Assembly (NCBI GenBank): GCA_003255065.1
Contig: QAOA01005961.1
Coordinates: 112,177-176,176 of the forward strand
Source of the DNA: Cercis canadensis
Taxonomy: Eukaryota > Streptophyta > Magnoliopsida > Fabales > Fabaceae
Length of the DNA: 64,000 nucleotides
Direction: 5' to 3'
The translations under genes and the position numbers were made by a program. Below, in pieces: positions 11,290-22,581 of this stretch; positions within the stretch are counted from its first letter, which is position 1; each line of letters starts with the position of its first letter. Below the pieces are notes generated by a model. That model saw only the letters and a list, made by a program, of their open reading frames with translations, ran no database searches and had not been told where the DNA came from.

Positions 11290-11502
11290 TGTTTTCTTAT
11301 ATTAAATGCAGACTCATTTCTGCGTTTTATATAAGAAAATGCAGTACCATTTGTGCATTTTTTACCCTCATTTCAGCGTTTTATGATAAAAACGCATTAC
11401 GCGGAATAGAGAAAAAAAAGAGACTCATTTCTGTAAATAGTTTAAAAATAGACCCAAACTCGTAATTATTTTATTAAAAGGCATTAATTTGGAAAATTTG
11501 CC
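11290..11502 (-). repeat. MULE right terminal inverted repeat
   Basis: Reverse-complement counterpart of 1699-1915, ending CCAAATTAATGCC-like on the opposite strand. It differs from the left copy by scattered substitutions, mostly transitions, and small indels. Confidence 0.85.
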
Positions 11503-11511
11503 TTAACTATA
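11503..11511. repeat. 9-bp target site duplication, right copy (MULE)
   Basis: TTAACTATA, identical to 1690-1698, immediately outside the right terminal repeat. Confidence 0.9.
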
Positions 11512-12379
11512 TCCTCCAAAAAGAATAATTTAACTATTTCCATCAAAAGTTTAATTGAACTAATATAAATATTTTTCAGTGTGTAAGAATAATTTTTCTA
11601 AACCAAACATACATATTCTATATGGTGTACAAAAAGTGTGACTCTAAACCAAACATACAGTATTGTTTACATTGAATGTAGACGGCGTTAGATGACTTTC
11701 GAAAGCAAACTGCGCTGCAGCGAGAAGCCGCAAGAGAGTGAGAGAATTATAATACAAAAGCAATTGAAGGCGTCACCACGAGTCCAGATTTCCGTGCACT
11801 TCTTTTGGAGAGGTGTCTTTGCTTTGCATGCTATAGCATGCATTTCTTCCATGTTTTGCTGCTAAAATGACAAATTAGCTAACTTCTCTTTCTTCATTGT
11901 TTTCTAATTTGGGTTTGCCTTTTGGTGAGGTGCGAAACCAACAAAATAACATAAACACTCTCTTTACTTTCCATGTTTGAAAATATAGGGCCTGTTTGGT
12001 CACTAGGTTTTGAAATTATTTTCAGTTTTTACAAAATTAAAAACATGAATAAAACCAGTTTGATAGCATTTTTTTCTTCTAAACTTTTCGAACTGTTCTA
12101 GAAAAAGCTATTTTTAAATAAGAAAATGAAAATAACTTTGTAGATTCATTTTCTGAAAAGTGTTTCTAGAACTATTTTGCAAATTCTTGCTTTCTTGTTC
12201 TTTTCTATATTGGGATATAATTTGTAATTCACTAAACATTAATTGTCAATATAGAAAGAAGAAATTTATCAATTATTAGCAAGAAAAAGGATAGAGAAAT
12301 CAATTATTAATGTGATAAGGTATGAGACTTAAAAAATACAGTTATTGTTCTTCATGTGATCAAATTTGTAAGGTGTTAC
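11512..12379. other. Intergenic; one possible truncated TIR element
   Basis: No supported gene. From about 11988 the sequence GGGCCTGTTTGGTCACTAGG resembles the 5' end of hAT or PIF-type MITEs, but I find no matching inverted end downstream, so at most a truncated copy is present. Confidence 0.4.
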
Positions 12380-12402
12380 ATATATATATATATATATATA
12401 TG
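12380..12402. repeat. (TA)n microsatellite
   Basis: About ten consecutive AT dinucleotides, directly abutting the tail side of the SINE that follows; such simple repeats are common SINE and MITE insertion points or tails. Confidence 0.85.
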
Positions 12403-12690
12403 ATAGTAAGGATATGTTACTTCAATGCTATCGTGCATGGTGCCAGTGCGATATTTAGGGATTCATGTAGAGACAAATAGAAACCGACCCAGAGGATTAT
12501 CTCTAAGAGATACTATTGACCCTTAGATGAGGCTACTCAACTAGCTCCTAGGCACCAAAGGATCTCCCTAAGCATAAATGCCCGCTAAGCAAGATTTTTG
12601 GTCATAGAGGGATTCGAACTCGACACCTAAGAGGTGCAGAGCCCTAAGCAGAAACCTTTTGACTAACTAAGCTAACTTGCATTAGTTGAA
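12403..12690 (-). mobile_element. tRNA-derived SINE
   Basis: Read on the minus strand the head has a pol III A-box-like GTTAGCTTAGTTAGTCAAAA and a B-box-like GAGTTCGAATCC about 45 bp later. The body follows, with tail at the left. The same body is found in the split copy at 27949-28095 and 29205-29320 (shared head words TTTTTGG and the CACCT...AGGTG hairpin), which supports a family rather than a chance tRNA resemblance. Confidence 0.7.
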
Positions 12691-13599
12691 ACAACTTATC
12701 TACCAGCTCCTGATTTTTTGTCATAGAAAGAAAAGTCACTAGACATGGTCTAGGGAGAGCAATTGGCAAAATTTGTAAGATTCTAGCGTTTTTAACCTTT
12801 GTGCTACCATATAACCAAAACAGAAAAAGAAAGACACAGTATCCCATATATATATTTGCCCACCCTCCCCCCTCCTAGCCAAGTTTTAGATCCAACATCG
12901 CCCTTGTGTATACCAAATACTTAGGTTGTGTTTGGATGAGATATTTGACAAATTCTTGTGAATTTCAAATACATGTAATTGAAATGTAGCATTTCAAATA
13001 CATGTATTTATAAAATATCTTGTTTGGATGCACTATTGTGAAAATAGTAATTTAACAACAATATTCAAAACATTATGTTAGCCATGACTTTAATGGAAAA
13101 TAAGTTTAACTTAGATAGTCAAATTGAGCCATACATACAATTATGAAAAATTAGGAATGCAAGAATGAACAACCTAAAACTCCAATTTTGGACAAAAAGT
13201 AGCAAAAAATGAACACAAGACGATATACAAATCTAAACAAGAGTTTGAAATTGATGGACCAACTCTACCCAACAAATCTCAAACACACACAAGATACACT
13301 GATGACAGAAACAGAGCATTCCAACTAATTTTATAGCCAGCTCATTCCAAATCCAGTACATACTTTATAGTAAAATCACAAAGAACTAAACTTATGCAAA
13401 ACTATGAACTTTTTGAGTCCTCCAGCACTACCAAAATTTTCATTACAAATGAATGAAGAAATAAAGCTGTACAAATAATGTGCTGGTTGCAACATGCATG
13501 AAAAAGTATCTTTTGGGGCATTTGAGATATAAAAAGAAACTCGTTTCAGCACAGGGTTCACCCTAATACTGATGCGAATCAGCTTGCTACACGCTCTAA

Positions 13600-14360
13600 C
13601 CCTAGGAGTGTTCATGATCCCTTGCTTGGAGTTGGAGGCCCGATGACTAGAAGCAGAGCTAAGGGAGTGAGAGAGGCATTGTTGAGCCTAGTCCAAGAGG
13701 TGCAGGCCAAGGAAAGAGTAGCTGGGCCAAGTTCAGAGTTGAGATGGATCACTTATCTGTCTCTTGTAGAAGGTGCACATGGGCCAGCTTGGAGCCCAAG
13801 TTTGGAGCAGGCCAAAAATTATGTTTAATTTAATTAGTTTTATTTTTGGGCCTTTATGTTATGGGCCAAAACATTTAATTAGTTTTAAATTCATTTTAAT
13901 ATGTTGGGCCTTTATGTCTATGGGCCAAACTGGGTATTAGGGTTTTATTAACTTTCTTAGAGGATCCATCATAGCTTGTAGCCTCCTAGCCGAATTGCCT
14001 ATATAAGGAATTCGTGTATGCCTTTGCAAAACAGTTTTGGAGATTAATAGTATTCAGTTTCTGAATTATTGAGTTTCTCTAGATTGAGAGCTTCCCTGTT
14101 GTTCTTGGGCAAAGAACTTGAACTTGAACTTACCAAGGATCCTTCCTTGCTAAGGGTTCACCCTATTGAGATAACCAAGGTCATCCCACAGTTTGGTATC
14201 CAGACACTCCGTTTCGATCCTTCGGGTACGCGAACGCATCAAATACCCTCTCCTTGAAGTCGCAAGACTATTGAGACTACATTTTCTTCTTCTTCTTCTT
14301 CTTCTTCCCCAACCCAAGGGACTGCCTTCAAGTATTCCAAACATGCTTGGATACATGAGG
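13600..14360 (+). pseudogene. Ty3/gypsy 3' remnant: end of pol plus LTR-like sequence
   Basis: The frame at 13622-13828 begins DPLLGVGGPMTRSRAKGVRE and continues ALLSLVQEVQ. The GPMTRSRAK signature followed by a helical Leu-rich segment is the C-terminal tail typical of plant gypsy integrase-containing polyproteins. Downstream sequence to about 14360 looks like an LTR, with repeated GGGCC(T)TTATG...GGGCCAAA blocks and a TATA-like CCTATATAAGG near 14000. The rest of the element is absent. Exact LTR ends could not be fixed. Confidence 0.6.
14283..14307. repeat. (TTC)n microsatellite
   Basis: Eight consecutive TTC triplets within the gypsy remnant region. Confidence 0.85.
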
Positions 14361-14994
14361 TGGAGCCAAGGAATTCAGCAATCTGCACATTAGTTTCTTT
14401 CAAGTTTTATATACAAGTTTCAACATATCTTTTCCCATATAGTAAAAATATGCAGAGACCATATATCAACAATAAATATAGACAAAATTAATTTTCAGTT
14501 TAAAGTTATGTTAAAGTGTATCATAGTGCATTAATTGTCTGACACACTCCTTATAACAATGGAGTCCCAGTAACAATAAAACACTGCCTACGTTTCTAAA
14601 TGAAACAATAAAGTTAACAAAGAGTACCAATTAATTATGTGGATCATCTTTGGGTCTAATGGGACCACCTTCATCTTAAGAAAACAAATTCTAGGGCTCA
14701 AATGAAACCAAATATCAATGTTGAACTAATGAAAGAAAATAAAATATAAATAATATTCATCTAAAATGCTCCAACTTCCTATGCTCCAACCCAAGGCATT
14801 AGACACAACAATTAGCAGCATATTCTACAGACAGCCTAGACTAATTAATGAATTAAGTTATTGTTTAACTTAGCTTTATGCTTGATTAGCTTCTTCTCTC
14901 CCTGCAAGCTTGTCACTCTCAAAGAAATGTGCCATAGAGAAGAAGACAAATCAAAACAGAAACAAAAAGAGCAAAATTAAACTAACAGGTGCAT

Positions 14995-15351
14995 CAATTT
15001 TAGGCAGAACACGAACCCCATGATCAAGACCATACTCCACAATCCTGCTAATATCTGCTGGTGAATATTGCATATTTGACCCATATGACCCTTATTCAGC
15101 TAAACTAGGCTCGAATGATACCACCGGTGGAAAAGAGTGAGAATCCGTAATGTGCCAATGGAACACATTGAGCTTGTTCATGCTCATCGCAGCAATGGTC
15201 CTGAGAATGTTCTCAACTGGGTAGTAGTTTTTGGAAGTGTCAAGCATAACCCCTTGTAGGCAAACAACGACGAGTCCCAAACGAACACTCCCACTGCCAC
15301 AAGAGATGGGTCCCCCCAAACGAGCTGTGAGAAGGTCTCGAGGCCTTTCAT
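14995..15351 (-). pseudogene. Beta-hexosaminidase (GH20) fragment
   Basis: From ATG 15351 downwards one frame gives [20 protein letters not shown] and [14 protein letters not shown] one-base shift near 15252 then leads into [40 protein letters not shown] and a stop near 15093. The remainder is [35 protein letters not shown]. This is the conserved centre of plant beta-N-acetylhexosaminidases, which trim terminal GlcNAc from N-glycans in the vacuole or at the cell surface. The N-terminal domain and the catalytic Asp-Glu pair, which lies further on, are absent. A frameshift, a stop and truncation at both ends make it a pseudogene. It lies inside the candidate TIR element. Confidence 0.85.
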
Positions 15352-16092
15352 TGTGAAATTTTAATTTCAAACTCTAGAACTATCCAAATTTCAAAAACCC
15401 AAAAGAATTGAGATATGAATCTACCAAACCCCAAAATAGAAATTGAATTCATAGATAAAAACTCCACCTAACCTTCGATGCTTGTAGTGGTGACGGTAGA
15501 AGGTTGTGAAGAGCAGAAAGTGAGAGACGGTGCTGTGGGTGGAGGCGTTGGTGGCGGTGTTTATGGCCACAGTGCTGGCTTATGGTTGTGTGCAAGTACG
15601 TAGTGCCGACACTAGGGTTTCGGAAGCTCGAGGGAGAGGAGGAGTATCGGGACTCGGGGAGAGAAAAAAAGAATTTGAAATACCCTATATTGAGACTTTG
15701 AAAATTACTAAAAAAATACACTAAAATTTTAAAAATATCTTGAAAAATTATACAAACAGAATAATTCAAAATTAGTATTTCAAATACACTTTATAAATAC
15801 TCCATCTAAGCACACTCTTACTAAAAAGTTCTTTAATTCCAAGATAAATTTGGAATAGTGACAATAATTCACTTTTGATTGGCATATCACTTGAAATCAA
15901 TTCTATCTATGGATTGAGTTCCAACATTCTCAAGAGGTAGCATGCACAGTTGCACACGTCAAGATATATTTCCATTATTGTTCCGAAAGTAACCTTTGTT
16001 GTCATTGAACATGATAAGCTTAAGTCATTAAGGAAATCAACCTAGGTTAAGTGGAAAGGGAGCCCTTTTTCCTTCTAAACCAGTGCCAACCT

Positions 16093-16097
16093 GTACC
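16093..16097. repeat. 5-bp target site duplication, left copy (Tat/Ogre element)
   Basis: GTACC directly before the TG of the 5' LTR; the same five bases follow the final CA of the 3' LTR at 26871-26875. Confidence 0.85.
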
Positions 16098-19000
16098 TGT
16101 AGACACCGTATTTTGTCCGAGTCATTTGATAGTTAAAAATATATTTAAGAAAATTGGAGATTGATTAAAATTTTTAATTAATGTTTTTTATTTGTTTGGG
16201 CTTTTACAATAAAAAGAAAACCTAAGCCTAATCCATTGTCTCACTAAGCCCATTTTTATTTAAACCGACTTGGTCCATTTTTGTTATTTTTCTTAATTAT
16301 ATAAATAATTGATAAAAATATATAAATATATTTTTTGTAAATTTACTTTTAGCATCATTGGATCTAAAGTAACCAATAGGAAAACAAGGAATGGATTTCC
16401 TTCTCTCCTCATTGGTCCAACCTTTAATTTATTTATTTTAATTTTAAGTAAATGATTAAATAACTAAATAAAGAAAAGACAATAAAAAAAAAAGAAATAT
16501 GAGAGGGACGGTTACCATTGGGGCAAAAGGGGGAATTGAACAAAAGAGGGAAGATACGCACCATTTAGCAAGGAGAAGGAAGAGAACCACATTCAGAAAA
16601 GGGGAGAAGGAAGAAATAGAAAGGGGAGGCAGTGAGTGAGGTAGAGACTGAACTATAATCCATTGAGACCCTTTGGTCTCCTTCCTGGGATTACTCTCTG
16701 AATTCTCTCTTGTTCTGTTTTCTTCTCACCAAAGAAGCTGAAGCTTCGTGGAAACAAGGACCCAACAGACAGTAGACCCATCATCGAAAACAGATTGTTG
16801 TGGTATGATTAGAATATAGAATAGCATGAATTTCAATCGTTAAGCTTGAACTAGTGTGATTCTCTGCTATTTTTATTGTTTCTGATATGTCTGTGGTTGA
16901 AATGAGAAACATTCTTATGTAAAAATGTGCTTGGATTAGTTGTATAATCTGAAATTTTTAATTGCATTTTGGATTTGTAGGGTGATCTCTACCTGTTCCC
17001 ATATTGATGCTTGGGATCATTTTTTGATTTATCTATGTCAATTTTGAATATGGAGTAAGAATTTTGAAATGGCTGCAAATGGGCTTGTTAAATTGAATTA
17101 GTATTTATGTGGGCATTCACGAAATTATTAAATAAATTACAGATATGAGTTTTCCTGGTTGATTTCTGATTTGAAATGATGTTTGTGAAAGTGATCCTGA
17201 TGGTCCTTTTCTTAGCATACTCTGTATGTCCTGGATTATGAAATTTGTGGACAGCATTTGAGAAAATATCATGGGTGGTGTGCTATCCTCCTGAAGAATA
17301 TCCTTCATTGATGATTAATTTCTTGGTTGTTTAAGTATGTTTCAAGGAAGGTTTTAATTGTAGTTTTTGTGCCATCTTGGATGGATCCTTAGGCCATCTT
17401 AGGAGATATTCTGCATGAGTTTTCCTGCTATTCTAGACATGTTTAGTGTTTGCCTAGATTTTTTTTTCCTCATGTATACTGCTGCTGTTTAGGTGCATTT
17501 CACTATTGCCATTCTAGTGCATTTTGCTGCTGCTGTTCTAGTTGGTGTGATCTAAACTTTTACTTGGTGATGCTGACCTTCTCGGTTTGATTTTAATGTC
17601 AATCTTGAGCCTTAGAGATGGTTGTAATCTGGTCGTTTGGCTTTTGGGATTGTAAATAGCATAATTACTTTTTATCCTATATGGAAAGGTTTTAATTCGA
17701 TTTGCTGCTTTGATTGTTTCTATTTCACTCATTTTTGTTACTTTTGCGAGGCTGTCTAGCAGAGAATCCAATTGATTCCTTAAATATTTGCCTGTGGAAT
17801 TTGAGTTCCTTTCTTGAGGCTTATCTTATTTTTGTGACATTGGGCTCAATTTTTTTTGTGATTTGATGATTTGTGATATTTCTTTGAGTCTAAATAGTTT
17901 CTATCTTTCATATTGAGTATTAATCCCATACTGTTTTAGTATCAAGTTGGCTTCATTCTGTTCTTTCATGAAAAGAATGTTTGTACACTTTTCTTTTACT
18001 GCTGTCAATTTTCTACTGGCAATGCTCAGTGTTTTAATATGTTTTGGAGCTACAAAGATCAGAATTAAGTGAGGTTGGTCTCATTAGAACCGTAAGATGT
18101 GTAGCTTTAAGGTGTGCAACTTTCAGATTTTTGGTATCTCTAGTTTACTGCCAGTTCGGGTTTGAACATAGCTGCTCAATGTTGCACTGACACTGATGCC
18201 CTATCCCTGGCAGTGTTCGATATTTCATTTTTTTCTAAAGTTGTACAGCTCCGTTTTAGGTGGTTCTTATCTCATTAGAACCGTAAGATGTGTGGATTTA
18301 ATGTGTGCAATTTTTAGATTTTTTTCATGTCTAGTTTACTACCAGTTCGAGTTTGAACTTAGCTTCTCAATGTTGCACTGACACTGATGCCTTATCTCTG
18401 GCAGTGTTCGGTATTTCAATTTTTTTCTGAAGTTGTACAACTCCATTTTACGTGGTTATTATCTTATTAGAACCTTAAGATTTATAGCTTCAATATGTGC
18501 AATTTTCATGTTTTTTGCATGTCTATTTTACTGTCAGTTCGAGTTTGAACTTAGCTGCTCAATGTTACACTAACACTGATGCCCTATCCCTGGCAGTGTT
18601 CAGTATTTCATTTGTTTCTGAAGTTGTATAGGTTTGTTTTACATGGTTTTTATCTCATTAGAACCATAAGATGTGTAGCTTCAATTTGTGCAATTTTCAG
18701 ATTTTTTGCATGTCTAGTTTTCTGCAAGTTTGAATTTGAACTTAGCTGCTCAAGGTTGCACTGACACTGATGCCTTATCTCTGGCAGTGTTCGGTCTTTC
18801 ATTTTTTTTTTTCTAAAGTTGTACAAATCCAAATTAAGTGATTTTGATTTTATTAAAACCGTAGGATATGTGGTTTCAATGTATATAATTTTTAGAATTT
18901 TTGCATGTCTAGTTCACTCTAAGTTTTGGCTCTAATTCACTCTCAGTTTTGTCTCTTTATAACCATACGTCTTTAAGTCTTGCCTAATTTGTGTTTTGTA

Positions 19001-19755
19001 TATATGAGCATCCTTGGACATAATTCTTGGTAATTATGAGTATAAGCAAATTGGAAGGCCCAACCGGAATATATCTAGATGCAAGCTTGGAGTACGAACG
19101 TTGTTTTATTTATCTTTTTTTTTTGGATGTAATTTAAGATTTCTCAGTACTTAGATTTTGAGACAAGTTTTGTAATATTTAAAATCATGCATTTGCATTG
19201 CATGTAAAAATATACATGTGTCGCATAGTATCTTCATGCCCATTCACTTATCATGAGAGGATAGGGCGAGTCAGTCCTATATAAGATGCCTTTCTCCATT
19301 CGATCTAGGTGAAGGTAATGCCACCCTGGACGTTCGCTTCATGCGATGAAGGGGTGGAATGATTTAGGTCTCGGTAGATAATTCATGCATTGCACGTTTA
19401 AATTATTGGTTCTTATTTTTGTCAGATATTCTTGTAATCAATTTATTATTCTGCGGTAAACAAAATATACATTTTTTGCCATATTCTATTTGCACAACTA
19501 ATTTTGGGTAATCGTCTTTAGACGAATGCTGTGGGGTGCCTAACACCTTCCCTACGCATAAATAGACTCCCGAACCCTCTCTAGTTCGCAGACCGATCTT
19601 TTTTATTATTTAATAAATAAATAAAAAAGGTTTTCCAATTGTTCCCTATTTTCTTAATACAATTGGTGGCGACTCCAAGTTTTCTTTCGAAAACTAATCT
19701 TTTTCTTTTTAAGTCGGCCATCCGCATCGTAGCAACCTTCGGGTACGTTGTGATA
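16098..19755 (+). repeat. 5' LTR of the Tat/Ogre element
   Basis: Starts TGTAGACACCGTATTTTG and ends GGGTACGTTGTGATA, where the intact 3' copy ends TTGTGACA. At 3.66 kb it is much longer than the surviving 3' LTR. The last 1.2 kb matches 25623-26870 closely. It contains the 191-bp tandem array. Small open frames inside are translations of that array and are not genes. Confidence 0.85.
18071..18870 (+). repeat. 191-bp tandem repeats in the LTR
   Basis: Four full copies and a partial fifth of a unit. It begins TCATTAGAACCGTAAGATGT and contains GCAGTGTTCGGTATTTCATT-like and TGAAGTTGTACAGCTCCG-like words. Starts at about 18081, 18272, 18464, 18655 and 18850 give spacings of 191-195 bp. The 3' LTR keeps only two copies (about 25633 and 25825). 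Confidence 0.9.
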
Positions 19756-19758
19756 GTT

Positions 19759-19776
19759 TGGCGACTCCACTGGGGA
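19759..19776 (+). promoter_or_regulatory. Primer-binding-site-like motif
   Basis: TGGCGACTCCACTGGGGA, three bases after the 5' LTR. The position and the TGG start fit a tRNA primer-binding site; this version is the one seen in Tat/Ogre-type elements. I have not assigned the tRNA. Confidence 0.7.
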
Positions 19777-20534
19777 TAATTAGGTTGTCAAGCCCAGAAA
19801 ATCAGTTGCACGAACTTAATATGGCCTTGTGTATTTTCTTTACCCCTAAAATTTCTTTTGTTTTGTCTTTTGTCTTTTTTTGATTAGTTCTGCTTTCGAT
19901 TATGTTATTCATTTATTTTTTTGCATTTGTAGATAGCTTATTACTGTTGCATATTTCTTGTGTTTTATTGCAGTTTGGATAGTTTATGATAGATGTAGGT
20001 TGAGGTTTGTATACTTCTCCCACACACACTGTGCAATAACACTGTAACCCTGCACACTACTCATCGGCTCTGTACTTGGGCCATTTTAAACCTAGGATTA
20101 GAAGGGAGCCTAGTGTTATTACCGGGAGGTTTATCCTTTGGTGGTTTGCATGAAAGCTTCCGCTCAGATTGTGGATCATCTTGCTAATTTGGGTAAACAG
20201 AGGGGTTATCCCCTTATGAACCAGGTTAGTAGGGTGTGATCTCTATCATTTTGGTGGGGGCAGTTTGCAGTACCTTGGACTTTCAGGATATTAGCACTCA
20301 TCACCAAACCATGCACATAATTTGACTATAGATGCCGTTCGATTTAGGATAGACCTTGGCCGTTAAGCTAGAAATCCTAAACCTAAGGCTGATCCTTTCA
20401 TAAGACAAGGGGAGAAGCATTCTTCTTCTTGGGTGTTTACATGTTTTTGGTCTTATTTTATTTATTTCATTCTGATGATTCTTTCCGCTTTGCTTAAATT
20501 CTCAGTGAGTGATATTGAGAGATAAATTGTCAAC

Positions 20535-22581
20535 ATGGCTAATCAAGATTCAACTTTTTCATGTCCTTCTAAAGCATTCATGAGAGACGCTCAAGCACAA
20601 CAAGCAAAAGAAGGGGATTGTTTGCCTAATGGATATAGTTCTGAACTGTCAAAAAAGCTCAAGATTACTGTTGAAATGAATGACATAGCTGACATCGGAC
20701 TTTTTGTTCAGAAGATGCCTTTAAGTGAGAGAGGACCCCTTTACACAGACTACCCTAAGCTCATGGATCTATTAAAGATAAAAGTACAGGAAATGGCGTT
20801 GATTACTGCAGTGAACTACTGAGACCCATCCTATAGATGNGGATTGTTTGCCTAATGGATATAGTTCTAAACTGTCAAAAAAGCTCAAGATTACTGTTGA
20901 AATGAATGACATAGCTGACATCGGACTTTTCGTTCAGAAGATGCCTTTAAGTGAGAGAGGACCCCTTTACACAGACTACCCTAAGCTCATGGATCTATTA
21001 AAGATAAAAGTACAGGAAATGGCGTTGATTACTGCAGTGAACTACTGAGACCCATCCTATAGATGCTTCACATTTAAGGATATAGATTTGACCCCAACCT
21101 TGGAAGAGTACAGTCACATGCTGGGGATGCCTTTAGCTAAAAATAGTCAAGTATATACTTATACTGTGCACAAAGTGGCTGAAGAGAAAATTGCTGATAT
21201 TTTTGGAGTAAGTAAGCAGGAATTGTTAAGGGAGAAAAAGGGAAAAGAAGGGGAGGCTCAATTTTGGCCCATGTATTTTGTGAAGAAATGCATGGATACT
21301 TTTCTCAGTCAAAGGAAGTAGGAGAATTTGCGCAAATTAGTGATTCTAGCCATATATAGATTAATTCTTTTTCCCAACTGCAAAAATGCGATTAGTCATG
21401 ATGCCATAGATGTTTTCCATAGAGCTATCTACAATGGGGTGAATCCAATTCCCACCGTTTTAGCCAACATGTTATTGTCTCTCAATTATTGTAGGAAAAA
21501 TAGTGGAGGAAAACTGAGATGTTGCTTTTAGTTGTTATATGTCTGGCTGTTTTGTCATGCATTTAGGAGAAGGTTTGATTGTATGAAGAGATATGTCAGA
21601 ACAGCTAACCTTCTGGAAAAATTTCATATCCTGAAACTGTCAGAGGATTGAACTAGACAACATTGGTTGGAAGAATTCAAAAAAATCTGTGAACATACAG
21701 TTTTTTGGAAGATCCCTTGGGCAGGAAGTCTGGGTATCCTAACCAGTTGTGGGGATTTCTCTTGCGTCCCTCTTATGGGGACACGGGGATGTATCGCTTA
21801 TACTCCCCTCTTGGTTCTACGCCAATTCGGTCGCCAACAATTCATCCTGCCAACAAAAGAGCTTACAGAGGTAGATTTTAAATATAAAAGTCAGGGAAAC
21901 AAAAGTAAGATGGGAAAAAATTTTCAAGCCTAGAAACACTTGGTCATTCCTGAGGTGGACTTCAGTCCATTGATAAAGCACACCGATAAGGAGTATAAAA
22001 AGTGGTTTCAAGCTCGAGGAAAGAATGTGATAGTTCCAGAAATAAGTTATTCCTCTTATCAACCTCCGTCAAAAGATAGTCTTCGGGATTTTGAAACAGA
22101 ACAATTTGTAAGAGACTTATTGAAGTTTGAGGAAATGGAGAAGAGTTTGGCAAGAGCAGAAGAAGAGAAACAGAAACTAAAGGATGAGAACACCTTCCTA
22201 ATAGAGAAAATGAAGACGATGGAAGAAAGGGAGGTGGTCGACAAATTGAAAAAGGAAGTAGCCTATTAGAAGGGAAAAATGGCTTCTTACGGATATAGGG
22301 CTGTTTCTTTGGAAGATGAAATACAAAAAGAGCGAGATATTCATGGCCAACACATAGCTCACCTAGAAGAAGAGGCACAAGAGGCTAAAAGACAGAAACT
22401 AGAAGCAGAAGAAGAGAAAAAAGAAAAAGATCGACAATGCGATGATTTAAGTTGGCAAGTTAATGACGTCCAATACCAAATAGATCAGCTGAGAAAAGAG
22501 GTGACTTTCAGAGGGGATGTAGCTGTTTACTGGGGACAACAATATGATTCACTTGTTCTAAATCTACAAATGAGGGCATAA
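20535..22581 (+). pseudogene. Tat/Ogre extra ORF (ORF1) upstream of gag
   Basis: Begins ATG 20535 (MANQDSTFSCPSKAFMRDAQ). After a contig-end duplication at 20840 it continues DPSYRCFTFKDIDLTPTLEE, YSHMLGMPLAKNSQVYTYTV, then AISHDAIDVFHRAIYNGVNP, TPLLVLRQFGRQQFILPTKE and a long Lys/Glu-rich coiled coil (about 22085-22560). The pattern of an aromatic-rich F-x-F motif followed by LTPTLEEY..(M)LG(M)P is that of the extra ORF of Ogre-like elements (DUF7745 type) and resembles the plant mobile domain. Its biochemical role is unknown. At least five in-frame stops break the frame here. Confidence 0.7.
20615..21065 (+). repeat. 225-bp duplicate joined by a single N (20840)
   Basis: 20615-20839 and 20841-21065 are the same sequence (GGATTGTTTGCCTAATGGAT ... 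CATCCTATAGATG) with about one or two differences, separated only by N. ORF1 reads through correctly if one copy is removed, so this is probably an unmerged contig overlap rather than biology. Confidence 0.85.

Larger units (their letters stand above)
1699..11502. mobile_element. Large Mutator-like element (MULE) carrying a PMD gene
   Basis: A 9.8-kb element bounded by inverted repeats beginning GGCAAATTTACCAAATTAAT (left) and GGCAAATTTTCCAAATTAAT (right, opposite strand), with an exact 9-bp duplication outside. Contents are a plus-strand plant-mobile-domain gene (2256-6825), a minus-strand transposase 3' part (about 9560-10414) and a minus-strand unknown gene remnant (8461-9445), so the genes converge. 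The catalytic DDE part of the transposase is absent and the PMD frame has several stops, so this copy cannot move by itself. At least four small elements are nested inside it. PMD domains are known to be associated with MULEs and gypsy elements; the borders and gene order here are read directly from the sequence. Confidence 0.88.
12924..15817. mobile_element. Candidate 2.9-kb TIR element enclosing gene fragments
   Basis: The left end is GGTTGTGTTTGGATGAGATA. The right end on the other strand is GAGTGTGCTTAGATGGAGTA, about 16 of the first 23 positions matching. TTA lies just outside both ends (12921-12923 and 15818-15820), as for PIF/Harbinger elements. Inside are a Ty3/gypsy 3' fragment and a beta-hexosaminidase fragment. 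If real, this is a gene-capturing (Pack-type) element. The ends are only moderately similar and a 3-bp duplication is weak evidence, so the call is tentative. Confidence 0.35.

Noticed and set aside
11064-11465. 133-codon frame
   Set aside because: It is a read-through of the MULE right terminal repeat (AAAACGCATT-type words), not a protein gene.
12600-12690. Functional tRNA gene on the minus strand
   Set aside because: Box A and B-like motifs are present but no cloverleaf can be drawn, and the body matches another SINE copy.
18196-18764. Two similar 61-residue open frames (MPYPWQCS...)
   Set aside because: They are translations of successive 191-bp LTR tandem units, not genes.
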